Of a stretch of 8,648 nucleotides of DNA, positions 1 through 7,200 are shown piece by piece. A program made the translations under genes and the position numbers. The stretch lies in assembly GCA_022842225.1 (NCBI GenBank), contig JALHPX010000025.1, positions 5,744 to 14,391 on the forward strand, given 5' to 3'. The stretch comes from a bacterium (GTDB lineage Bacteria; Bdellovibrionota; FAC87; UBA2466). Numbering within the stretch: position 1 is the first letter of the stretch; every line of letters starts with the position of its first letter. A model generated the notes under the pieces. That model was not told where the DNA came from. It saw nothing but the letters and a program-made list of their open reading frames with translations, and made no database searches.

Positions 1-1592
1 GTCCTACTGCAGACGGATTTGAAACGTACGGCGTCACGGGCGTTGCGCTCATTAGCTTCATCGCATTAGCGGTGGGCATGCAAATGTCGCCAGATGGTTC
101 GTTGGTAAAAACGGCGGCGGGTGCGGATGTGCAATCCCGGTTGATCGTTTGGATCTTCTTGATGCGTATTCTGATGATTGGCGCTTCGGTCCTTTCCTAC
201 TTCCTCAACCACACCGTCACCAAGGGTATGTACGGGAACAAAGACAAATTCGATTTCGAATTGCCTTTGACCACATTGGTTTGGGTGACCTCGATTGTAT
301 CGATCGTGATCACGTACCTCGTTAGCTACAGCTTCTTGCAGGAGTTGGGCGGAACAGTATGGGCCAGACTGGCAACCATCATCAGCTGCGGAACTTTAGC
401 TGCTGCGTTGATTCCAGAACTCACCAAAATCTTCACGTCGGCAAAATCCAAGCACGTTGCTGAAATCGTGACCGCATCCCGCGAAGGCGGCGCATCGCTC
501 ACGATTCTCTCCGGACTGGTTGCCGGTAATTTCAGCGTGTTCTGGAAGTGCATGGCCATCGTGCTCTTGATGTTCATTTCGTACATCGCTTCGACGGCAG
601 AACTCGGACAGTTCATGGTTTACCCATCTGTATTCGCGTTTGGTCTAGTGGCATTCGGAATGTTGAGTATGGGCCCTGTGACAATTGCCGTGGATAGCTA
701 CGGTCCGGTCACGGACAATGCCCAATCGGTTTTCGAACTGTCTCAGATCGAAAGCTTGCCTGGCATTAAGAACGACATTCAGTCCAAATTCGGTTTTGCT
801 CCGAACTTCGAAACGGGCAAACACTTGCTCGAAGAGAACGATTCGGCAGGCAATACCTTTAAAGCAACCGCGAAGCCGGTGCTAATTGGTACAGCGGTGA
901 TTGGTGCGACAACGATGATCTTCTCGATCATTTTGTTGCTCAAGCTCAAGCTGGATCTGATGGACCCACGGGTGTTGTTAGGCTTAATCACTGGCGGAGC
1001 CGTCGTGTACTGGTTCACCGGCGCTTCGATGCAAGCTGTGACTACCGGCGCTTACCGTGCTGTGGATTACATCAAGAAGAACATCAAGCTCGAAGGCACC
1101 ACCAAAGCCAGCGTGGAAACTTCGAACGAAGTCGTTCAGATTTGCACCAAGTTCGCTCAAACCGGAATGGTGAACATCTTCGGCGTGATCTTCTGCCTGA
1201 CCTTAGCGTTTGCTTGCTTCGACTCTACGTTCTTCGCAAGCTACCTAATCTCGATTGCAGCAGTGGGCTTGTTCCAAGCTCTCTTCATGGCTAATGCCGG
1301 CGGCGCTTGGGATAACGCTAAAAAAGTGGTTGAAGTCGACTTGAAAGAAAAGGGCACGCCGCTACACGCCGCATGCGTTGTCGGCGATACGGTCGGCGAC
1401 CCGTTCAAAGACACTTCGTCGGTAGCGTTGAACCCAATCATCAAGTTCACCACGCTCTTCGGCCTCTTAGCCGTAGAAATCGCGGTGCACGCAGGAACAA
1501 CCGCCCAGTATATCGGCGGCGTCTTCCTCATCGTTGGCTTGTTCTTCGTTTGGCGCTCGTTCTACGGAATGCGCATCGGCACATCGAAGTAA
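1..1592 (+). CDS. hppA: Membrane-bound ion-translocating pyrophosphatase, C-terminal 529 residues (5' end outside window)
   Basis: This integral inner-membrane enzyme hydrolyses pyrophosphate and pumps H+ (in some family members Na+). The reading frame is open from the window edge (first full codon at base 3, residues PTADGFETYGVTGVALISF), so the ATG at 72 is internal and the true start lies upstream. Family motifs seen in order are: FETYGVTGVAL just after the edge; a conserved SREGGASLTILSGL stretch near 478-519; DSYGPVTDNAQ at 693-725; GNTFKATAKP at 849-878; GGAWDNAKK at 1299-1325; and GDTVGDPFKDTS at about 1383-1418. Many hydrophobic membrane segments alternate with these. About 200-260 N-terminal residues are missing compared with the usual 660-770, including the first pyrophosphate-binding acidic motifs. 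The lysine at 861-863 occupies the position that in known families separates K+-independent (Lys) from K+-dependent (Ala) enzymes. The family call is very secure; the pumped ion and K+ independence are inferences. Confidence 0.96.
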   Translation, partial: PTADGFETYGVTGVALISFIALAVGMQMSPDGSLVKTAAGADVQSRLIVWIFLMRILMIGASVLSYFLNHTVTKGMYGNKDKFDFELPLTTLVWVTSIVSIVITYLVSYSFLQELGGTVWARLATIISCGTLAAALIPELTKIFTSAKSKHVAEIVTASREGGASLTILSGLVAGNFSVFWKCMAIVLLMFISYIASTAELGQFMVYPSVFAFGLVAFGMLSMGPVTIAVDSYGPVTDNAQSVFELSQIESLPGIKNDIQSKFGFAPNFETGKHLLEENDSAGNTFKATAKPVLIGTAVIGATTMIFSIILLLKLKLDLMDPRVLLGLITGGAVVYWFTGASMQAVTTGAYRAVDYIKKNIKLEGTTKASVETSNEVVQICTKFAQTGMVNIFGVIFCLTLAFACFDSTFFASYLISIAAVGLFQALFMANAGGAWDNAKKVVEVDLKEKGTPLHAACVVGDTVGDPFKDTSSVALNPIIKFTTLFGLLAVEIAVHAGTTAQYIGGVFLIVGLFFVWRSFYGMRIGTSK

Positions 1593-1613
1593 TCTCAAAG
1601 CCAAAGCATTGTT

Positions 1614-1653
1614 AAAAGTCCCAGTACCCTAACGGGTTACTGGGATTTTTTTT
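1614..1653 (+). terminator. Intrinsic terminator after the pyrophosphatase gene
   Basis: An 11-pair stem runs from 1619-1629 to 1634-1645, with one bulged T at 1637 and a TAAC loop at 1630-1633. Eight T residues follow at 1646-1653. It starts about 20 bases after the pyrophosphatase stop. An AAAA run at 1614-1617 gives a short T-tract on the opposite strand, so it could also weakly stop the convergent acyltransferase transcript. Confidence 0.9.
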
Positions 1654-1692
1654 GGTGTCAGTCTCCCTGGGGGCCCCCAAGGTAGCGGTCAT
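1654..1692 (+). repeat. Left copy of a 39-base inverted repeat
   Basis: This begins GGTGTCAGTCTCCC, has a GC-rich palindromic core (GGGGGCCCCC, 1669-1678) and ends AAGGTAGCGGTCAT. Its reverse complement recurs at 3296-3334 with a single difference in the core (38 of 39 identical). Identity stops abruptly at both ends. It abuts the T-tract of the pyrophosphatase terminator and lies between two convergent genes. Confidence 0.9.
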
Positions 1693-1715
1693 GCCTACCA
1701 TCCCGGCCAGGTTCG

Positions 1716-2603
1716 TTAACAGGCTGACTTTGTGTGCGGGCGGTAGCGGCGGTCGAAGCGGCCTTGCATTTCGTTGATACGCAAGACAGTGAGGAAGTCG
1801 ATACTACCTAGGTAGGCGTCCAACGCCGGAGGACAGATAACTTTGGCGCCCGCGCGCAGGTAGGATTGAAAGAGTGGTGGCATGACAGCCTGCGCTCGCA
1901 TCGTTGCTTCTGCCGTCGATAGGCCGTTTATCAAATCGCTTAAATTCACTTCACCGTTTTCAAAGCTGTTTTCGCGATGAGGGTACACTCTCGGCAGGCT
2001 TAAGAAATAGCCGCCGTCGATTAAGTAGGAGCAGACGGCGGCTGCATCTCTTGGATCTTGGCTGCGGATGCTCGTGGAGCCGAAGAGTGTCTCAGCACCC
2101 AGTGCCTCCATATACGCAGCGATCCCCTTCCACAGCAGCGCAAGTGTATTGCCATTGCGTGCATCAGAGCGGACGCAGGCTCGCCCTAGTTCTAGCTTTA
2201 TTCCTGGCTCCTGGAGAAACGGATCAAGATAAAAACGTTTTTGCGAATAGAACTGGGGGGAGAAGGCGTCGCTCGTTAACCGATAGGTAGCCACGATTTG
2301 CCCGGTCGCTTTTTCAAAAATCGCGAGGTTGTCGCAAAGAAAATCAATATCGTCGATATCCATGCCAAGCAGCAGCGTGCGGCCCATTGCTTGTTGATGA
2401 AAAACCTCATGCCGCAATCTCAACACCCCCACCCATTCCTCCCAATGCTCCACAGTCTTTGCCATATAACGATGGCTCTCAACTTGGATGCGCACACGTG
2501 GGGAGTAGCCGCGTAATTTACGCTCCAAGACGCGAAAGCCATAGCGGCATTGTTGAAGAAGTGGAGCAAGGGAAGATTGGGGAAACGCCAGGGGAGTAGG
2601 CAT
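1716..2603 (-). CDS. OlsB/hemolysin-like GNAT acyltransferase
   Basis: This 295-residue cytoplasmic protein matches the GNAT-fold family that includes ornithine N-alpha-acyltransferase OlsB and the 'putative hemolysins' (COG3176-type). Such enzymes move an acyl chain, often 3-hydroxyacyl from acyl carrier protein, onto an amine. Family signatures seen are LRHEVFHQ (residues 63-70), DIDDIDFLCDNLAIF (82-96) with ATYRLTS (105-111), ELGRACVRSDARNGNTLALLW (138-158), LFGSTSI (173-179), and the typical tail PPLFQSYLRAGAKV (242-255) with the IDFLTVLRINEM stretch (268-279). No PlsC-type OlsA partner is adjacent, so an ornithine-lipid role is only one possibility; modification of another amine is equally open. 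The ATG at 2603 has no clear Shine-Dalgarno sequence upstream, and an AT-rich TATATAG sits almost directly before it, so the start is less certain than the family. It is divergent from the lipoprotein gene and convergent with the pyrophosphatase gene. Confidence 0.85.
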   Translation of the reverse strand: MPTPLAFPQSSLAPLLQQCRYGFRVLERKLRGYSPRVRIQVESHRYMAKTVEHWEEWVGVLRLRHEVFHQQAMGRTLLLGMDIDDIDFLCDNLAIFEKATGQIVATYRLTSDAFSPQFYSQKRFYLDPFLQEPGIKLELGRACVRSDARNGNTLALLWKGIAAYMEALGAETLFGSTSIRSQDPRDAAAVCSYLIDGGYFLSLPRVYPHRENSFENGEVNLSDLINGLSTAEATMRAQAVMPPLFQSYLRAGAKVICPPALDAYLGSIDFLTVLRINEMQGRFDRRYRPHTKSAC

Positions 2604-2881
2604 CTATATAAAGTGTAAGGGCAACTGCGCGCTCTGAATGTTAGGAAACGGTCTGGGTATTATTTGCGCAAGATGAGGCGTGAGCGAGGCAAGTGAACCA
2701 GCCGCACAGCTATCAGAAGCTGCTCTTTGTCGACATCCTTGTCACTGACTTGGAGTTTGCCGAATTTCCAAATCAGGCAGCTTCGCAAAGTTGAAGGTAT
2801 TTCATTACTTAAAGCGGTGAAGCGCTGGCCCCATTCATGCAGATTAACCCTTAGGCTGACTTATGGCATTAGAGGTTAAGA
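2604..2881. other. Divergent intergenic region with a 66-codon open stretch lacking a normal start
   Basis: This 278-base gap must hold the promoters for the acyltransferase (-) and the lipoprotein (+), but I cannot point to convincing -35/-10 pairs. On the - strand an open stretch runs from 2860 down to a TAA at 2660-2662, ending 56 bases before the acyltransferase ATG and in the same direction. Its translation looks protein-like (for example WKFGKLQVSDKDVDKEQLLI), but there is no ATG or GTG. The only common alternative start is an internal TTG that would give 42 residues, and it has no ribosome binding site. It could be the tail of a decayed gene, a small gene with an unusual start, or chance. 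Confidence 0.3.
2871..2875 (+). promoter_or_regulatory. Ribosome binding site of the Ig-like lipoprotein gene
   Basis: AGAGG lies six bases before the ATG at 2882. This supports that start, as does the signal sequence that follows directly from it. Confidence 0.6.
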
Positions 2882-3247
2882 ATGGGTTTCCGCAGATCCT
2901 TTAGGATACTTTGTACAATCTTTTTCGTATTGAGTGGTTGTTCCCGTTCCACCGCAACGGCCGTTATTGAACCAGCAAGCCTCGCCGCCGCTACTCAGGG
3001 GCAATCTTACTCCCAGAAACTCACTGTGAAAGCGGATACCCCTGCATTCCTTCTTCAAATCACCGACGGGACTCTACCGGCTGGTTTGACTCTGGATGAG
3101 GATCCGGAATCAGAAACCTTTGGTCTGATTAGCGGAGTGCCTACAGAATCAGGTAGGTTTTCTGTGACCGTCTACGCCGCTTGCCTTGGAACCAGTGTTT
3201 CTGGAGCCGAGGGAATCATTAGCTACGAATTATTAGTTAACCGCTAA
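2882..3247 (+). CDS. Small lipoprotein with one putative Ig (He_PIG-like) domain
   Basis: The 121-residue precursor has a basic N-terminus (RRSFR), a hydrophobic stretch and a lipobox LSGC with the lipidated cysteine at residue 20, so it should be processed by signal peptidase II. The mature protein would be about 100 residues, on the outer or inner membrane facing the periplasm or cell surface. Residues 27-120 resemble the 'putative Ig' (He_PIG) beta-sandwich: a first strand around QSYSQKLTVK (41-50), then GTLPAGLTLD (63-72), then GLISGVPTESGRFSVTVYA (81-99). Family members have this same LPAGLTL...G.ISG.PT..G.F..TV rhythm and are usually adhesion or binding modules, often repeated. Here there is one domain alone. 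The residue after the lipid cysteine is serine, not aspartate, which in enterobacterial rules would favour outer-membrane sorting. It is divergent from the acyltransferase; any joint function is inference. Confidence 0.85.
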   Translation: MGFRRSFRILCTIFFVLSGCSRSTATAVIEPASLAAATQGQSYSQKLTVKADTPAFLLQITDGTLPAGLTLDEDPESETFGLISGVPTESGRFSVTVYAACLGTSVSGAEGIISYELLVNR

Positions 3248-3295
3248 CGTCAAAAGTCAGAATCGCTTCGGGAATTTGGCCGAGCGGGTGACAAG

Positions 3296-3334
3296 ATGAC
3301 CGCTACCTTGGGGGCCCCGAGGGAGACTGACACC
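3296..3334 (-). repeat. Right copy of the 39-base inverted repeat
   Basis: Read on the - strand it is the same 39 bases as 1654-1692 except for one C/G difference in the GC-rich core (GGGGGCCCCG on the + strand, 3310-3319). It lies between the lipoprotein stop (3247) and the stop of the - strand gene at 3337, so this copy also sits between convergent genes. The core can fold into a short imperfect hairpin. There is no long T-tract on the - strand side, so it is a poor classical terminator for the operon on its right. Confidence 0.9.
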
Positions 3335-3336
3335 TT

Positions 3337-4272
3337 TTAGGGATTGGGGAGGAGGCCGGGGAAGGAGCGGGTGGCTTCTTCGCGGGCGGCGTCTTCGGCG
3401 GCTCTTTGGCCGCCAGCGTCGTTGTGGACGTGATTGCCGGCTGGGCGGTCTTCGGCAAACGGCTGGTATTTTTCAATCGCACGGTCCACAGGTGGCTTCA
3501 CCGTCGAGAGATAGTACGTGGAACCACCAGCGATCAAGAGTCCGCAAGTGAGCGACAGCACCATGGCTGGACGGGCGTAGAAAAAATCGTCTTTCAAGAA
3601 CTTCCAGATGCTCGTCTTGGCCGTGAAGATGCGTTTGCGCATTTCCACTGGAATGCAACTGACTAGATTTTCATCGGCAGAATCGACAAACTCTTGGAAG
3701 AGCGCGTGGAGCTGGCCCGGCTCTAAATCGGCTCGGTGTAATCTGCGATTGCCCTGTTCGATAAAGGAGACAAACTCAGACATCAAAGCCAAGTGTTTGA
3801 GACCATCTCCCGGCGCCGGCAATTCCGCCAAGTTACGCTGACTGCCTTCCGCCTGCTCCACCGCTTCTTTGCGGTAATTGTCTAACGCTTCGAGAAAATC
3901 CTTATACAGCTCTACCCAGCGATTATCTGTGAGAATGACGACTGCCCGCGCAAAGTCCCTAAAGGGCTCGATACGATCCCAAGTCGGATCCGCAGCCGGC
4001 AGATGGCGCGCGAGCAAACTTTGAATCACTTCGCAGGTACGAGATGTGAGTTCAGGTGGGGGAGTCTCTTGCGCGCAGGCGGCGGCCCAGCGCTCAATGT
4101 GGAGCTCTTTGTATTGGTGGTACGTATCGCGAATTAAGCTATTGCCCGCGACTCGATTCAAATTATTCACCAAACCAAAAATGTCTCGTGCATTGGAGCG
4201 CCAAGCTGGCCCTGTGGCCCAGCTAGAGGTTACAAAAAGCAGTGCAACTAGAGTGAGGCGAAAATACATCAT
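3337..4272 (-). CDS. Secreted protein of unknown function with signal peptide and C-terminal membrane anchor
   Basis: I do not recognise this 311-residue protein. It begins with a type I signal peptide (hydrophobic residues 6-17, likely cut after SSWA at residue 19). A mostly helical, charged domain of about 215 residues follows. Cysteines at 66 and 80 are close enough for a disulfide; a third lies at 206. A single hydrophobic segment spans roughly 234-256 (AMVLSLTCGLLIAGGSTYYL), after which comes a 55-residue hydrophilic tail rich in charged residues and alanine. The likely topology is a periplasmic domain, one membrane pass, and a cytoplasmic tail. It is the last gene of the - strand operon. 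Its ATG overlaps the TGA of the large lipoprotein gene, a second ATG follows immediately, and a strong AAGGAG lies eight bases upstream, so translation is probably coupled to the upstream gene. Its likely role is as a membrane-anchored partner of that lipoprotein (inference). Confidence 0.75.
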   Translation of the reverse strand: MMYFRLTLVALLFVTSSWATGPAWRSNARDIFGLVNNLNRVAGNSLIRDTYHQYKELHIERWAAACAQETPPPELTSRTCEVIQSLLARHLPAADPTWDRIEPFRDFARAVVILTDNRWVELYKDFLEALDNYRKEAVEQAEGSQRNLAELPAPGDGLKHLALMSEFVSFIEQGNRRLHRADLEPGQLHALFQEFVDSADENLVSCIPVEMRKRIFTAKTSIWKFLKDDFFYARPAMVLSLTCGLLIAGGSTYYLSTVKPPVDRAIEKYQPFAEDRPAGNHVHNDAGGQRAAEDAAREEATRSFPGLLPNP

Positions 4273-7200
4273 TCGACTGGCTCCTTGACAGAATCCTTAG
4301 CAAATCCGCGGCACCAATCATAGGTACCCGAATCGTGGAGTAGCCGCGTGTTGTCTCTCGCGGATTGACTGCTCTCGGTGAAAACACCGTGCTGCCAGGT
4401 CTGAGCGGCTTCCGTGTAGAAGCAGCGGCAATAACGTGTGGCCACGACGAGCTCTACCTGCTTGGCAATGAGGTCATCCGTGCAGATATCGACGAGATTA
4501 CGAATCTCCGACTCGTTCCACATTACACCCGAATATTCCTGCATCCCCCAGACACCCATAAAGACCGAGCCGTCGGCAAAAAGGCGCGCTGTCACGGGAT
4601 CCCGCAAGACTTCTTCATCGCCATTCTTGGCGCGTGATCGCTTGGGCGGCAGCTTGAGCACTCCGCCTACCAGTCGATCCACGCCATCGTGGAAACTTTC
4701 GATCTTATTCAATTTCAAGTCGCGGATAGAGTCTGAAAGCAGGCGGTCAAAGGCTGCAAAAGCATCGTTGCCGCGCAGGGCTTTGTACCAACCGCGCAGC
4801 TCTTCGTCACCGCTATCAACAAGAGTATTCGCTGCGACTCCATCTGAGAGCGTGTACCAACGTTCCCGGTAGGTTTTGTTTTTCTTAGCAGCGCAGTAGA
4901 TGTGAATCGGCGTTTTCCACTGCGATTGAGTAGAGGGTAGGGGCAGTACCGCTACGCATTCGCGAGTGATCGCGTCAAACTCTAGCTCCAATCCGGTGCG
5001 CTCTAAGGAGACCTGATTGCTGCCGCGTAAACCGCTGCGAGTGTCTTTGGCGTAGATGGCTTCATCGTTGCTATAGACTTGATCGTCTTTGGTAACGGAC
5101 ACCTGGAATGGCACAAACGAGCTATCAAACCTGCCGTAGCCGCTTTTAGAAAACGCTCCAAATTGGCGACTCACGCGATCGGAGTTGCCTTCCACCTTAG
5201 CCTCAGTGAATTTTCGCTCGTTAAAAAATGTCGAAGCAATGGCTGAAGAACCACGCACGCCTTGAATCTTGCGCGCTTCCTCTTTGACGTCCTCAAACAC
5301 GGTAAAAGTGTGAAGCGAGAAGTAGAGATTGGGATCTTTCTCGCACGGTGCATGTACCTGCTTGCCGGTGCTCGCAAGCGCCTTGCTCTGCGGGCTGGTC
5401 TTTGCGGGCACCGCACTCGTCGAGCAAAACGGCGCTAGCATCTTTTTTACCGTAGCCTGATCGAGCGGCTCGGGAGTTGTTTCGTAGTACTCGCTCGAGG
5501 TCTGCGAATGCTCCAGAAAATCCCAAATCGCATTTCCCGTCGGCAATTCTGTGACTACTTGCGAGGTAATTAATTTGCTCGCAGGCAAAGCAACTTTCTC
5601 GTCGGTATCCGCCACTTTTAACTGAACCGCAGAGTAATTCGACCAGTATTCCGCCAGCTGATGAAGAGGCGGTTGTTTAAACGGATGGTCCACATAGAAA
5701 GTGGTGCCGCCGGTATCCCCACCGTAAGATAGCCAAGCTTTTTCTGTCTCAGCTAAGCCCTCGGGTTGGGTGGGCAGTGGCTGACCGTCTGCTAAATCAA
5801 TTAAGTTTTTGCTCTCCTGCTGGTTGCGCAGCATCAGCCCATTAAACAATCCCAGTGCGCGTGCGGGTTGCGGAGCAAAAACCGCAGATTCCGCAGTCAC
5901 GTTTAATTCAAAATGAATGCCTAATTCCAACCAGTGCAAATCTAAAAATGGGATCGCAAAGGCGCCCGTCGTATCGAGTCTGTCGACGCGCGAAACTTTG
6001 CTCAAAGTCTCAAAGGACGAAATAAATCCCGGGTCCGATACTCGGCGCTCGGCGCCCTTCAGACGGCTCTTGCCGGAGGCGCGCGACAGCTTGCCATGGA
6101 TGCGAAGCTTGGCGGCGAGCGGAATTTCAACGTTTTTGGGCGCTTTATCGAAAGAGTAGGGGCGGTGCAATACGGGGTAGAGCGAGACATTTACTTCGCG
6201 CTTTTGCACTAACTGCAGAAAGGTATCGACGAAATATTCCCAATCGCCTTTTTGGGAGATGTCGTAGCGACTCAAGACTAAAGCCGCGGGCTTGTCGGCT
6301 TCCGGATTGACGGGCGGTGCCCCCAACGATTCGGAATCCCAGAAAAGGTGCGTACCTGTCTGCCAGGGATTCACGGCAGAGAGACGTGTCGCCTGTGCGC
6401 CTTCATACTGCCCGCCTGCACTTTTAACGACGATACTGCCATCCCAGTAGCTCTCCGCAGCGGCGTAAGGGAATTCAATCGGCTGCTTCCAGTGGATGCA
6501 GCCTGCTTCATCGGAAATCACACGCGTTTCAAACCGCGGGTCCCATTGTCCGCCCCGCGCCCATTGAACGGCGAACGGCTGTTTTGGTGCAGCTGCTCGC
6601 AACTGAGTGGCGCCCAACAGACATGCCTCAAACACCACTTCGCTCACAGCCTGCCAGTTTTCTCCTACCCGAGGCGCAATGGCGTGGGCGGAAGTTTTTC
6701 CAATCACCAGAGCACTGACAGAGTTGCTCGCTCCGGCTGCCGCAGCACCCTTTGGCGCCACTTGCGTCGTCGACACGGCGGCGTCGAGTGACGTTGGATC
6801 GGTTGCCGGCAAAACCATCGGTTTGCCGCTTTGTTTCTCGGTCGCGGAAACCAAGAATTTCCCTTTCCACGGCAAAATGCCCGTGGGCGAGGGAGCCGGT
6901 ACTAACTGGAGTACCAGTTCCAGTTCGCTGCCTTGTTCGCGCGCCCGCTGCAACTGAAACGATAGCTCTGATTCCAACCAGCCTTGTTCCAGGTGGGTCG
7001 TGGGCGGAGCTTGTAAGAGCGCAAACGGTGCGGGATTGGCGACGCCTTTAACTTTTTCGATGAGTACAGCGCGGATGCGAATGTCACCGCGCACTAGGGC
7101 AGCAGCCTCCCAGGTGCCTTCGAGAGCAGGGCGAAGGGCTGAGACTTGCAGTCGCAACGACGCGCGCTGAATGGAGTGAGAGCCATTTTGTTCGGGCTCG

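Larger units (their letters stand above)
1654..3334. other. 1681-base segment bounded by near-perfect inverted repeats
   Basis: The segment contains the acyltransferase gene, the small Ig-like lipoprotein gene and their shared upstream gap. TTTT stands immediately outside both ends: it is the last four bases of the terminator T-tract on the left and 3335-3338 on the right. That could be a 4-base target duplication or could be chance, since the left side is a T-run anyway. I see no transposase, integrase or resolvase inside. The segment may be a degenerate mobile unit, an invertible segment, or simply two unrelated copies of a dispersed intergenic element. Confidence 0.4.

Noticed and set aside
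72..74. ATG at 72 as the start of the pyrophosphatase
   Set aside because: The frame is open to the left edge and the residues before this ATG continue the family's conserved FETYGVT motif.
1904..2599. + strand open frames opposite the acyltransferase gene (1904-2290, 2298-2516, 2387-2599)
   Set aside because: The - strand frame contains all the GNAT/OlsB-type motifs. The + frames show no domain-like sequence.
3277..3292. A GGCCGAGCGGGT-like stretch resembling the D-arm region of a Leu/Ser tRNA
   Set aside because: No acceptor stem, anticodon arm or T-arm follows. The bases run directly into the inverted repeat and the next gene.
1654..3334. Insertion sequence or integron cassette
   Set aside because: No transposase or integrase coding sequence lies between the repeats, and the repeats lack the core-site layout of integron attC sites, so only a generic inverted-repeat segment is claimed.
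6348..6957. Long + strand open frames opposite the large lipoprotein gene (6348-6791, 6607-6957)
   Set aside because: They are antisense shadows with arginine/cysteine-rich, low-sense translations. The - strand frame carries the lipobox and the repeated domains.
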